NCBI GenBank assembly: GCA_018340805.1
Contig: JACMZG010001863.1
Location: 23,482,377-23,546,376, forward strand
Length of the DNA stretch: 64,000 nucleotides
Origin: Microvelia longipes
Taxonomy: Eukaryota > Arthropoda > Insecta > Hemiptera > Veliidae
Direction: 5' to 3'
Below, in pieces: positions 20,905 through 33,143 of this stretch (its first letter is position 1; each line of letters opens with the position of its first letter). The notes under the pieces are model-generated. The model did not search any database, was not told the origin of the DNA, and was given only the letters and a program-made list of their open reading frames with translations. A program made the translations under genes and the position numbers.

Positions 20905-21350
20905 TATGACGCCATAAGTCATAACACGTGGCGTCGACATTGGGGGCCATTCATGGCCCGCGTGCCTTCTTGGGGCCATATAGTTGTTCGTCATGTTACT
21001 TGTTAATGGAAGGGGCATACTAACTTGATATAAGCGAATTTTCAAATCTATTATTTGACAGTGTGGGAAAATAGTGTAAAGGAACTTATAAGGTTGGACT
21101 GATTTAAAATTGAGGGCGTGGTTTTACATCCAGGAATAACTTCATTGTCTCCCTGGCTAAAGAATTTTTTTTTCACGCTGTCAACTGATTTTAACCGTGT
21201 GTCGTATTATAGACAAAACGTGATTTATTTACATTATGTTATATATGTCAATAACACCAGAACTAATACTGATAACAAAATATAACTTGACAACAAGCAT
21301 GCATAAGAACATCTCATGAGCGGGTAGATCTCACACGTAGCGGCCAGTGG
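20905..21350 (-). mobile_element. Family E repeat, copy 3, interrupted by a family D MITE
   Basis: In reverse complement this shows GATAAGCG-type words of family E: AATTCGCTTATATC (21032-21045 on the plus strand as its complement), ACATGACGAAC, a GC-rich end with GGGCCATGAATGGCCC, and GACGCCA/TGGCGTC hairpins at 20909-20936. The family D element at 21053-21221 splits it. Sequence on both sides of the insertion is continuous with the uninterrupted copy at 25995-26060. Confidence 0.65.
21053..21221. mobile_element. Family D MITE nested in family E
   Basis: TTGACAGTGTGGGAAAATAG at the left end faces CACGCTGTCAACTGATTTTA at the right end. The interior (AAGGAAC..TAAGGTTGGACTGATTT..CATCCAGGA) matches 42660-42720. 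The left terminus lacks the outer CACACGG part seen in the copy at 42616. TATTAT on both sides may be the target duplication. Confidence 0.75.
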
Positions 21351-21889
21351 CTGCTTTCTGACTGATTAGTACCAAATCTAATGATCCTTCATAATAAATA
21401 CTTTTAATAATACTTCTTTACTTTCTTTATAGTAAATAACTATTATTAATAGTCTTTATTATGTATTAATATATCTTTGATCAATTATTGGCACAATCGA
21501 CTGTTATCACCTTATATTTTTAAGCTTCTTTTTTAAAATTTCTTCTAATAAAACTTGTTAAAAATTCAAAATTGAAAGGTTGTGAAAGAAAAAGAAATAC
21601 AAAAATAAATAAGCTTCTTAAGTTCTTAAATGTCAGACTTACAACTTACCAATTTTTAAAAAATCTTTTTCTTTAATTTTTACTTTTTACTGTATTGAAA
21701 TATAGATATTATTGCCTATTTCAATACAAATTTTATTACTAGAATGGCCAATTGGCCTATTGATTGAATTTTTGAACACAAAAACCGTATTCCGAACACC
21801 TTTAATTTTTATTATACTCAATAAATCCATACAAAATTACAGTGAAATATATAATAGAACTTATACATGGTTGTACATTTCAAATACAT
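21351..21889. other. AT-rich spacer
   Basis: No gene or family member is recognised. Confidence 0.35.
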
Positions 21890-22520
21890 AATCCTGATTA
21901 ACTCAGTTTTATGTCGGGCTATCTCGATAAAATTGGTATCTTGCTATAATAAATTGTTATTCCCACTAAGTTGACCACTAGTTAAAAACCCAATTATTAG
22001 TTTGATAAAGTCTGTCTTGTATGGTAACCTGATTCCCAAAATGTGTATTTTCTATGGTAACTTAAAAAAGTTAAATTGGAACATACCTTCATATTAATTG
22101 TTTCAGAAACTGTGTCATATCTCAAACAATTTGATACCACTAAAACTCAATTCCGGTAAATTATTTTTGTGCTATCGTTTGTCATACATAATAAATATTA
22201 CCCATTTTTAATTAAAAATAGGCTTACTGGTACACCTGAATTTATCTCTTTTAATGCATTGTATGGGAAAAAATGAAGGCCTGGGGAAAATTAACGGAAT
22301 TTAGCAATATTTGTATCAAATTGTCCAGGAAATGACATAGTTTCAAAAATAATCCATATAATAGTATGCTTCAAAACTTTTTAAAGTTACTGTAGCCAAA
22401 AACATATTAATAATTAGATTACCATACATTCCAGACAATTACCGAAAAATAATTAGACTTTTAAACTAAAATTGGATGATACCAATTTTATCGCTATACT
22501 TCCGTACGGAACTAAGTAAT
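21890..22520. mobile_element. Family C long-TIR foldback, copy 2
   Basis: The arms are about 270 bp each. The left (ATCCTGATTAACTCAG, CGATAAAATTGGTATC, TATGGTAACCTGATT, TTTCAGAAACTGTGTCATAT, AATTTGATACC) is mirrored on the right (ATTTGTATCAAATTGTCCAG, AATGACATAGTTTCAAAAAT, TTAAAGTTACTGTAGCC, GATACCAATTTTATCG, AACTAAGTAATCTGG). The middle is short. There is no transposase. It is homologous to 8780-9390. Confidence 0.75.
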
Positions 22521-24129
22521 CTGGTTGTAATACAAAAATAAAACTGTTTAATACAAAATAAAACACAATGCATGTGCGAAATGCCTAGAACGATTGGCTC
22601 CTGAGAGGCCCAAAAAGATGTTTCAAGCCTCTGAATGTATTCAAATTGGCCATGTCTCCTTTAGTGATTTATCTCTATGCCTGTTTTGCTGTTGACCAAT
22701 CAAGTTGAAATTTCGTATAAATGTATCTAAGTATCTAATGTATCTAAGTGTTTAGTTAATATACTAAATTTTATCTTAATATTTATCTTGAAAAAAATAT
22801 TGACTATTCATTTATTAACATTGATGAACTAAAGTACTCGAGATTTTTTACTAGTTGTCGATGTAGGACGTATCCTCAAGCAGCGCAAAATGATAAACGC
22901 CATTGATCTTAAGAAATACCGTAGAAGTCATCTACATAGAGGTATACATATACATGGAATAATAAATTTACATGTATGCTTTTTACGCCCTTTGCGTTAA
23001 CATATATTTTCCACAAACAAAGTTTGTGGTAAGCTCATAGTAGTAAGAATAAAAGTAAGCTCTAAAGTCTTAATATAGAGGTACACATATATATGATATA
23101 ATATATTTATGTATGCTTTTTGGGGTCCCTTTTATTGGCAAAATTATGTTTATAACTTGACTTATCCTTCTAACATGACCTTCGTTTAGCGTTATCCTTT
23201 GTATTAATTAATTATCCTTGTACTAGGTTGAATTTGTATGTAACCCTATATCTGCAAGGGTTGCTTGGATTATTCTTATACAGCTTAATTTTTATTAGCT
23301 AAAAACTAATAAAAACTTTTGATTTTATAAACATTTTCCTTTTACAAGACATATTTTTTTAAGGTATGATTTATTTCTGATTTAAGTTTACATTTTAAAA
23401 TTTTACTATTATGCTTAAAACTTTATTATTGTGCTTAGAAACGGATTTTTTTTTTAAATGTAATTTTCTATACAAAAATGATCATGCTTTGTATTATTAA
23501 AATTAAGCTTTTATGGAGTTTAAGGGGGAAGTTATTATGTAAGTATAGCTCATAATAGACTTGATATAGCCTGTCAAATGTAAAACTTTTTTCAACTTGC
23601 TGTACCCTAGAAAAGTTATATTAATGAAGTCATGCAAACGTCAGAATAATGTTTTAGAAGAATAGATAGCTTGTCATGAGGTTAGATTAGTCAACTAATA
23701 AAGTTAAAAAACTTATTAAAATGTTTACATTACCCTTCTGTGAGGTAACTTTTATGAAATATGATAATTAATCTGATATCATGACTATATAATGGTTTAA
23801 TTTAAATAAAACTTATCTACTTAAATAGTGTAATGAATTTTTATTTCATACATAAATTATTTGGATTACATAAAACTTCTTTTAGTCCAAGCTCTTTAGA
23901 GACCGTAGGAAAATTAAAAACACTTCCAATATCGAGGCAACCATTGAGATTTTAACAATGATGGATGGTTTTGACCCGAAATTAACCAATAAAATATCTT
24001 ATCATGTATAAAACAAAACATAGTAGGTTTAGATTTTGGCAAAAAAGAATCATAGACTTATTCTTGATAATGTCTACATATGTAAGTTAAGTCTGCATTG
24101 AGTTAAGTCTTGTAATGATAAATATAAAA
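22521..24129. other. AT-rich DNA, small internal duplication
   Basis: The words TAGAGGTATACATATACATG (about 22938) and TAGAGGTACACATATATATG (about 23077), each followed after 20-odd bases by TTTATGTATGCTTTTT-like sequence, mark a diverged duplication about 140 bp apart. No gene is seen. Confidence 0.4.
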
Positions 24130-24140
24130 TATATAATTAT

Positions 24141-24230
<90 letters not shown>

Positions 24231-24667
24231 TAGATAGATAGCCTGATCTCAAAGCCAATGTTTCGCAAATTACTAGTCTTCTAGTTTCTAAGTAAGCGTC
24301 TTCTAGAACCGAGAACAGCATTTCTTCTGCGGCAATCATCTGTGGTAAATGTGGGACCATCGAAACCACTGCATTTGGGTTTCCCCTTTAACAGTGCTCG
24401 GTCTAAAAGATCAGTGTCTTTCCGCCCATCTTATACCAGCCCGCAGAACTTTGTCTTTACATAAGCTAGAGACAATGGATACGTGGATCCAGAGTTTTAG
24501 GAAAGGAAATGTAAAAGGTAGCCTGGGTGGACCCGGTTTTGAATTCAAAACCTCTTGAGAGTACGGTACCCCGGATAACGTTATATATATAAGGGCTACC
24601 CCCGACTGGATTTGAACTCTCGTCCTCCAGATCGTACGACGAGCGCACTACCACTATACTACTGATT
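24130..24667 (-). mobile_element. tRNA-derived SINE, copy 2, with (TATC)n/(TA)n tail
   Basis: Read on the minus strand, the head is tRNA-like: TAGTATAGTGGTAGTGCGC (A box, complement of about 24641-24658) and GAGTTCAAATCC (B box, complement of about 24607-24618), with tRNA-like spacing. The body follows with ACTCTGGATCCACGTATCC and GTTCTGCGGGCTGG, shared with 1430-1715. The 3' end is a microsatellite tail, CTATCTATCTATCTG then (TA)n, down to about 24130. The minus-strand frame at 24103-24369 is an artefact running through body and tail. Confidence 0.75.
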
Positions 24668-25934
24668 CACAGTCTCATGCCTATTGTTTGTAAAAATGTT
24701 TTATGTCATTAACCCAGCTTAATAATGGCCACGTTCAAATATTGGGTTATAATAAATATTTTTTAAGGTGCTGCAATAAATATAAAACGAGTATCTCCAT
24801 GTTTTGATCTTAAATATATTATAATAAATAGGGGTAATGCTTGGTTTTTAAAAGTCATAATACAAAGTAAAACTTTGCATTAAGTTTGAAGTACTCTTAC
24901 TTAGTCAACCTTAGCTTTAAAACTCGCTTAATTTAAAATCCTTCTTTTTTGTATTAAACTCCTTTTGTAAGTTAACTAGGATATGAAGAATTTGTTTGAT
25001 GGTATCTCTTTAACCAATAGAGACGGTTTGTTATAAGTGAAAAAGATCTTTCCTTAGGATGTGGCTCCAAATCTTTATACTTCTAAATCCCTTTTTATAG
25101 AGACAATGAGTTTTAGCAACGTTTCAGTGACCAAACGCTGAAATTTTCTGAAACCCCATTGTTCATTTCCTTTACCTCTACTAATTTCCTAGTTCCGCTT
25201 TATTACTATTCTCTTTTGTAATTCGTAAGAACCTGTGAGGTTAAATTTTAAATAATTTTGTCTCTTTGTAATAATTTTGAATTGAAAATTCTCAAGTTCT
25301 TGTGGATATCTTTGTAGGTATTGAATTATTAGAAACATAGAACGGAATTTATTAGTGCGTAAAGTTTAATTTAATTATGATTTCGTTTCTTTAAGCATTT
25401 GTACTCTTTTCTGAATTATTGTGCATACCTAATATGATTATTTTATTTTCTTCGATAAATAGGATCGAGAGTTTCCTCGCGAATTTGAAGTCTTGAAGTG
25501 AACTTGCTTTTTCTACCATTATATAGAATTCACTGTCCTAAATAGTGTCCACCGTGAAAGTCCAACTGTCTGTCATGAAAGTCATGCAATGTACAAATAT
25601 TTATATAAATATTTATAATATATTTTATAAATTATTTTATCTGATAAAAAGTTTGTTTAAAATTTTTTTACAAGGATTCTTATTTAATTAATTTAAGAAG
25701 GAAAACTATAAATGTATAATCCTTATAGGATACAAGACCTCCTATTTATCTTACTTTTGCTACAGTAAAGTGAATAAGCTTATACTTTTGAAAACAAATC
25801 CTAGTCTTTCAATAAGTGATGTTTTATTCCAAACTTTAAGCGTCATAAAGCTTCATTAGTTTTTAGTTAGACATAGGACATTGCTAGCGAATAATTTGTT
25901 ACTTTTTCTTTATTCCATTAAGGCTTTGACGCTG
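24668..25934. other. AT-rich DNA without recognised gene
   Basis: A diverged family A end (GTCATTAACCCAG..TAATGGCC) is at 24700-24740. Otherwise no feature is recognised. Confidence 0.35.
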
Positions 25935-26110
25935 TATGGTTATTGTCCTATACCAGTTTGTCATATTACTAATTATAGAAGTTGCATACTGCCTCGATAT
26001 AAGCGAATGTTCAAATGTATTAGTAAAACATGATTGTTTACATTATTTTGTATATGTCAATCGATAAAACCGGAACTAATGCTTATATTATAATGTGAAT
26101 TAGTATATTT
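25935..26110 (-). mobile_element. Family E repeat, copy 4 (uninterrupted)
   Basis: GTTGCATACTGCCTCGATAT, AAGCGAATGTTCAAATGTAT, TAGTAAAACATGATTGTTTA and TATATGTCAATCGATAAAAC align with copy 3 on both sides of its family D insertion. This copy therefore acts as the empty-site comparison. An AGCGTC..GACGCT pair (about 25840-25930) may be the equivalent of the terminal hairpins. Confidence 0.6.
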
Positions 26111-27499
26111 ATTAAACCTAAATAGTACAGTGTATAATCTAAACAATTTTGGAAGTTTTATGATTTTTATTTTTTTTTATTTTTTGAAATTTTAACCACA
26201 TTTGGGAGAAAACATTTCTTGTGCCTATTGTCAGTTATACTAAATTAATTGAAAATAATAAACATTATTTATTTGCCTCTCAGAGTCTTTCGTCTTAGTT
26301 TTTATTTTTTTTAATAGTTAAAATAATTTTTCGCGTTCTTAAAAGCAGAAAGAAGTCCGATTGGTGTTTACCGTTTGCTAATTGTATCGTGCTCACTTTG
26401 ATCTGCCTAATATTAGTATAACACTAGCTAGCACAAAGCCTTCGAAGGCTATGTTATCTGAAAGACCTAGTGACTTCATAATTAATACGTGAGGTCAAAG
26501 TCAAGACCAGGTTTATATGTTTTTTAGAAGGGGTTGTGAAGCATGTAAAGAATAAAATAAAAATATTTTTAAAACATCCTAAACCTGCTATTGTTAATAT
26601 ATTACAAAATTTCTGTTTTTTATGGTACGAATATTTCGACTAGTTTTACCAAATTTAATAAATTGTACATGAACATATGACGTGCAATAATGATTACAAT
26701 ACATATTGCTATTTATTTACTACTGTAATTTTTACATTTTTAAAGTGAAATTTTATTAAGGTATTTAATATAAAATGAAATGAGCGTAAAAGTTTTTACC
26801 ATACTTGGCAGGGTATTTAAATCTGAGTAAATTTCTTTGATTCGTAAATTTTATTTAAGGTTCATATTATTATAAGTTTTTGTAGAAACTCAATCGTAAT
26901 CCTATAAAATGTATTACAAAAAAGAGAGAACTATTTGTAACTATCCTCAAATATAAAGATAAGAAAAAAATAATAAATACTTGAAATAAATAAAATACAT
27001 ACTTAAATAAACAAATTTATTATTTACAATTTGTTCGTAAACTTTTTGTAAATTTTTCTTCATTTATGTAAGCTCGGAAAATTCTCGGCTATGGGTTATT
27101 AACTCTTAATAAGAAAATAATTTTCAAAATATCACTGAACTTGTTCACCATGAAAAGCTGCTGTGCTAGACGAGACGATTACACAGTATGTAAGGGACTA
27201 ATAAACCCTTGGTAGAATTGGTCCCAAGAGTTAGATAATACCTGAATTGTTTTTACAGGCCAGCTAACGTGGTACTTATGCTGTTCAACGATATAGATCT
27301 TGCTGTGTATTCCCGTTGTTACGTTTAATAATATTTATGACAATTTTATATCGAATTACACTACCAATACATAATGAACCACTTAATTCAGAATTTTTGC
27401 AAATTGGATTATCTAAGATTCACATTCTTATATAAATTTAAACCTTCCCCCTGCATATACCTCAATCTTGTCTTACCAAGGGAGGTTTTTCCAGATACT
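26111..27499. other. AT-rich DNA; possible 5' part of an old LINE near its end
   Basis: No frame is readable. The segment 27120-27480 is less AT-rich and directly precedes the decayed RT, so it may belong to the same element. Confidence 0.35.
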
Positions 27500-28990
27500 A
27501 AACAGAGCTATAGTTATCCCAGTGCTTAAGAGGAGATAATCAGTATCCATTTCAAATTCCGCCCGCTATTATACCCTCTGCCTCAAGATATCGAAAACAA
27601 TAATTGAGAAATGTATTAAGAAAGGTCGATTCGAATCGGAGCATTAGAATCAATAACATGATTATCTCAGAAGCAACCAGATACGGTATTAGTATGGAAC
27701 GAAATAAGAAGATACCATCGAATGCTGTGTACTCAAGTTATCTGAAGGCATGAAATCAATGTCTATTTCATTAGACTGAAATGTCAAAAAAAACATTTGA
27801 TTATGTTTACTCATGGAGAAATTGTTAAATGCAGTTATAAATCATGGGAATAATGTGCAAATGGTCTTAGTCACAAAGTGTAAAAGTTAATTTAAAACAG
27901 ACAAAGCAACAAAACTAAGCATTGAAGGGATTTTAAGCGAATAAGTTATTCGAAATATAACCTGTGGAACTCACAACAAGCTGAACTGATTATTTGCCTT
28001 GGTTATTCTTATCTATATGAAAAGTTTTACTTAATCTAACTAATTAACATACATTGCAAAGTCATATCCTTTGTGTGGACGAACTCGTACTTTATTCAGA
28101 GTTTCAATTGGACACAAGTATAGTTTAAAGGCAACAAAGTGGTATGGCACAGGATGGAAACGTGGATTAATGCGTATGAAACAGTTATAAACTATGAATC
28201 TCGAATATAGTCAAAATACTATGACTTTTCCGCTGGACAAACGCGGACAAACCATCGGGCCCAACATTTTAAAATTAAAACTTCATGATCAGCTTGCCTT
28301 AACTTGATTCTAAATACTGTAATTAAACTGTATAGTTGCAATGAAATGACAACGGTCGACAAAATTATCAGTACTTAGGAGTAATTGTAAGATCAACCAT
28401 TTAGCTTGAAAGAAGTATATAAAAGTTATTAATTAAAAGATAAGGAAAAACTTATGTACGCATTTTTATAGAATCAGAAGATTTTGCAACGCAAGAGCAG
28501 TATTAAACTATGTATCATGCTTGAACTAGAGATCGGCTAATTAATTACTGTATATTAGTGTGGGGAAAGATGCACCAAGCAGCTTACCTCAACGTTAGGT
28601 CGAAGTTGTTCCCACAAAGCAATTCTCAAACATAGCTTGCTTAAAAGAACCCAAAAAGGTATTCGTCCAAACAAATTTTTAGTGATTACCAGAGTCCTAC
28701 CTGTTGAATCATTAGTTAAGAAAGCAGTCTAATAAAATACTATCACGTTACAACAAAGATTAGTATTAAACATACTATATGAAACAAGATCGTCTAACTG
28801 ACTAACTTTGCTACAAACGACCACTATTGTTAAAACTGAAAGAAAACAGAGACATGCATCAGGAATCTTGGGACACATATATACGTATAATCAACTGACC
28901 AATCAAGAATACACAAAGTCAAACCATAGACATATTAGAAACGTTGTTAGATAATACCTCTTGAACCAATATAATTTAAGGGAAAACTAT
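27500..28990 (+). pseudogene. Heavily decayed LINE reverse transcriptase
   Basis: No long frame survives, but RT motifs of a jockey/CR1/R1-type ORF2 appear in the correct order in shifting frames. These are AIVIPVLKR (about 27507-27533, fingers motif), LKISKTIIEKCIKKG (27582-27626), KTFDYVYSW (27790-27816, at the FDxVDH position), YQYLGVIV (28366-28389, the YLGV motif of the thumb border) and LINYCILVWGKMHQAA (28537-28584). A C-terminal RHASGILG..YNQL segment (28850-28905) is followed by RNVVR, stop, YLLNQ. The FADD catalytic box is not readable. Many stops and shifts show an old insertion. It differs from the younger LINE at 16563. Confidence 0.7.
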
Positions 28991-29799
28991 CTAAACAGCA
29001 TCGCGATAATTAGAATTAAATTTGACGGAATACCACCTAAACAATGAAAGAATGGGTATTCATTATTAATTATGCAATAATGAACTAACCATAAATATAT
29101 AATTTAATATAACTTTGATATACATGAAAATGTTTATAATAAAGTATGCACGTATCTTGAGTAAGCCAGACCCTCGCCCTTCTAAGTAGTATTAACTCCC
29201 TACATGAGGGCCCTCGCAAAATTATTAGATCCTCTAAACAATCAAATAGTAAATTTGTACGCAATATGTTTTTAAAGTAATAATCAAATTATGTAAAAAA
29301 AATATTTTAATGCCTGACTCCTAAGATATTTATATTTTTAATTATGGTGGAATAATAAAATTTTTATTATTATTAATTAGTTCAACAAATTTATTTATTT
29401 ATACAAAAATAGTTTTTGGTTATATCTGTCAAATTTAAGTTTAGTATATTTACAATTGTTGTTTATCAATGTTGTTAGAGTTTATTATTTTTATCAAAAT
29501 TTATTTCAGAACGAATATTTTTATGTTATTTTGCTAAAAAGTTCGTTTATGGCAGCAGAGGGAGTTACTTATTTCACAGTATTTTAGAAAATGCACACAC
29601 ACTTGGAATTTAGTTCGAAGCTTAAAAACAGTTGGTAAGAAACCATGCTAATTCTCTCAAGGGCGTAGCTATAGGTGGTGTTTCTGGAAATTTGTCCTGT
29701 AAGGGTCAACGTGATATTAAGTCAGTTATCTAATCCTAAGGTTAAAACGCACCAAAACGTTTTATTATTGTAAAGGAGTTTTAGTATCGTGAGGGGAAG
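28991..29799. other. AT-rich spacer
   Basis: No gene or repeat family is recognised. Confidence 0.35.
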
Positions 29800-30060
29800 G
29801 TCAGAAAGGGAATCTGACGTGTAATAAAGAAATTTTGTATTTGGGGAAAGACCGGTTGTTATGATGATACGGACAGTTGTAAATTAGTTTAGATAAAGTG
29901 TGAGGACACAAACGCGGCGGCTGTAAGGGCGCTAGTGACTTGGTCGGGTCATATGGCAAGACGAGTAATGCGCCGCATGACTTTTTCGTATGCGTGTAAG
30001 GCGCCACAGGTAGCGGTATCGTTATTAGTACGATATGGTAGGTGAGTAGGTAGGGCTACT
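29800..30060. other. GC-richer patch with unassigned open frames
   Basis: The block around 29900-30010 (GCGGCGGCTGTAAGGGCGC, ATGCGCCGCATGAC) is much GC-richer than its flanks. Plus strand: about 50 codons open from 29880 (NAAAVRALVTWSGHMARRVM...). Minus strand: 68 codons from an ATG at 30007. Neither shows a domain. It is possibly part of a transposon. Confidence 0.25.
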
Positions 30061-31404
30061 CCTATACTATAGTATATAGGTAGAGTTTATATAGTTAATA
30101 CCTATATATATATATTATGAATATAGTGGATATACACAAACATAATATGTATATACTCTAATGACATTAAACAAATATAAATTTGACGATATACAAAAGC
30201 CCCGCAGATACTGTATATTATGTAATCATGGTAACGTTATGGCAAGGGCAATGAGAGTGCTTTATGTCTTGTTAAGGCTCTGGAAGGCCTTAAACTATTC
30301 AGTATAACATTTAGTGGTATAGCATCTTGCTAGTGCTAATTATATTTAAACTATGAACTAAAGGATAGTCGGAAATGAATCGTCAATAAACAAGATGAGG
30401 GAGTGATAATGACACCAGCCTAGGTGTATCACGAGTATTAGATGCTGTGTTTATGTACTGGAAGTAAGCTTATAATCTCATCTCTATTGTATTTTGCAGG
30501 CCAACGGAAAAACTCCGCGAAATTTCAGTTCAAGAGAGTCTTTAACAGTATCGCACCTTTAGCACAAATGATCAGACAATAATGACTTGTATATAAATAC
30601 AAGGTACTAACAGCACAGCAATCTTAGAGTTCACGTTTGTACATGAGTAGGCAATGGTGTGTCGCTAAACCGATCCGACTCCATGTACCATGATTTCTGA
30701 GCCCGCGTATAAAGACAAAAAATCTATTTGAATGTGGGCAAGCAAATAAATAAAAAACTAAGAATCGAAACAGTAATGAAGAGTAGTAAAGGAAAATGAG
30801 AGTACCAATATAACTGCACTATGAATAATAGAAAGATTGGTAACAAAAACAATACGTTATTGTTACGACAAATTACATTTAACTGTATAAGTTGCAGAAA
30901 GCTAGGATTGTTGCTCATCTTTTGAGGATTGTCCATTTAGTATTTTTATGCAGAAGAAGATGTATGATTTAAGAGTTATAGAATAATAATTAATTAGAAA
31001 TTAATTATAAATATGAAATTGCTAATTTTTCTGTTCAGAGATAGATTAATTGCTAAAGATAAAGTAATTATAGGATGAAAATATATCTAGTTATTCTCTT
31101 CCTGAAGGAATAATTATTATTTTAGGAATTGTATTATTATATATTTTCTGTATGGAAAGGAATATTGATGACAACTTTTTTGTAATCCCATAAGAAATAA
31201 CAATTAATTCTTATGAGTAAAGCGCGTTATACCGGCATTTAATCAAGTTAGAGTTTGCTTGGTCATATACTATGTAAAAATTACGCGGTGTAAACCATAA
31301 TTTATTATATTAGGTCATTTTATATACAATATAATAGTATACTATTCAAACTATTCGTATATATATAAAAGCGGAGACCATGAGAATAGTACTTTAGGAC
31401 NAAA
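30061..31404. other. AT-rich DNA; ambiguous base at its end
   Basis: No gene is recognised. The single N at 31401 lies just before the tandem array at 31405. Confidence 0.4.
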
Positions 31405-32195
31405 AAACTCTATAAATAGGAAAGTATTGCAAAAATTCTTCTATATAGGGAAAGTATCGCAAAGAATTTTCTATGAAATGGAAAATGTAATCTGCACAGA
31501 ATTCTTTTATAAAATAGGAAAATATCTGGCAAAGATCTTCTATAAATAGAAAAGTTAACTGCAAAAGATTCTTCTATTAAAATAGAAAAGTACTGCAAAA
31601 AAAGCTTCTATAAAATAGGAAAAGTAATCTGCAAAAAAAGCTTCTATATAGGAAAAGTATCTGCAAAAAATTCTTCTATGAAATAGGAAAATTATCTGCA
31701 AAGAATTCTTTTATAAAATAGGAAAAGTATCTGCAAAAGATTCTTCTATAAAATAGGAAAAGTATCTGCAAAAAAAGCTTCTATAAAAAGGAAAAGTATC
31801 TGCAAAAAATAGCTTCTTATAAAATAGGAAAAGTATCTGCAAAAATTTTCTAAATGATAGGGAAAGTATCTGCAAAGAATATGAAATAGGAAAAATTCTG
31901 CAAAGAAGGAATATCTCAAAGATTCTTCTATAAAATAGGTATCTGCAAAGCTTCTATAAATATAGCAAGAAATAAAAAGGAAAATATCTGCAAAGAATTT
32001 TCTATAAAATTGATTATCTTTCTTCTTATAAATAGGAAAAGTATCTGCAAAGAATTCTTCTATAAAATAGGAAAGATCTGCAAAAATTCTTCTATAACTG
32101 CATTGCTTCTATATGGAAAAGTATCTGCAAAGAATTTCTTCTTAAAATAGGAAAAGTATCTGCAATACTATAGGAAAAGTTCTGCAAAGAATATA
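31405..32195. repeat. Tandem array, unit about 36 bp
   Basis: About 20 copies of a unit close to TATAAAATAGGAAAAGTATC followed by TGCAAAGAATTCTTC. Copies differ mainly by small deletions, most numerous between 31840 and 32195. The N at 31401 and the scattered single-base deletions may partly be sequencing or assembly error. The minus-strand frame at 31410-31598 is an array translation. Confidence 0.92.
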
Positions 32196-32199
32196 AAAT

Positions 32200-33116
32200 A
32201 TTTTTTTTTTAAAATCGCTTACCTTTGCAGAAATGATTATAAATAAATAAATTAAATTATATTATACAAAATTTTATTGAAATATACTATAGATTTTGAA
32301 TAATACTTTAGACTTACAAAAACTTAAATAATTGAACTTTCAGAGCTGATATTGAAACAGAATTGGCGGCTTATTAAATAAATGCAAATAAAATTGGCGC
32401 CGCATTATAAAAATAAATTCTTTCTAACCGAATTTCTCTTTAGTTTTTAAAATACATAGTTATTAACTTAAAATTATACTTAGTTCTTTACTTTTAACCT
32501 TTAAGTACAGTCTACAATATTAATAAGTAAATTCATAACACTAACAGTCTACAATTAAAAAAAATTATAATCCTTCAACTAATATTGTTTTAAAAGTAAT
32601 AATTTGACTTGTCAAAAAAAGATGATGCAAACAAAAGAAAAATAAATAGAATTTGAAAACTAGCAATAGTATAACCTTTCAAAGTAATAAAACTAAATTA
32701 AGAAGAAAATATTTAAAAACGAAGAAAGAAATAATAAAAAATAAAATGTGATATAGGCACGTGGCGTCTCAAACTTAGTTATTATAGTTTTTTCATATCT
32801 TGAAATACTCTTTTTTTAGCTTTTCTAGTTATAAGTTACTAAAATCAAAAAAAAATTTAAAAAGCAGCAAATAACTTAAAACAGATGAAGGTGAAGACAA
32901 GAGTTGTATTTTCGTTGGACTACTTCAATTCCTCGGGCTACGAAAAATAAACTTTGAAAAAAGTAACTATAGAGTGAAAAAAAATATGTACAAAGCGGCA
33001 GTAAAGTTTCTTTTTAAAGAAAGAAATCAGTATTATTCTTAGGATTTGAAACTAGGGAAACGTATTTTTTCATCCCTCTAGGCTAAACATGTCTTATTGT
33101 TTTTTATCTGTAAAAA
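32200..33116. other. AT-rich DNA without recognised gene
   Basis: No repeat family and no convincing reading frame are recognised. Confidence 0.35.
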
Positions 33117-33143
33117 TTGTTTACAAACATGAGTATTAAAAAT

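Noticed and set aside
20315..20950. 211-codon minus-strand ORF, longest in the window
   Set aside because: It is a translation of the 19 bp minisatellite (repeated NPFISLQPLYFFTTPSFLYN-like residues) made possible by the near absence of C on the plus strand. A second frame is open over the same array.
24597..24663. Genuine tRNA gene on the minus strand
   Set aside because: A and B boxes are present, but the acceptor stem cannot be closed and the sequence continues into a SINE body shared with another locus.
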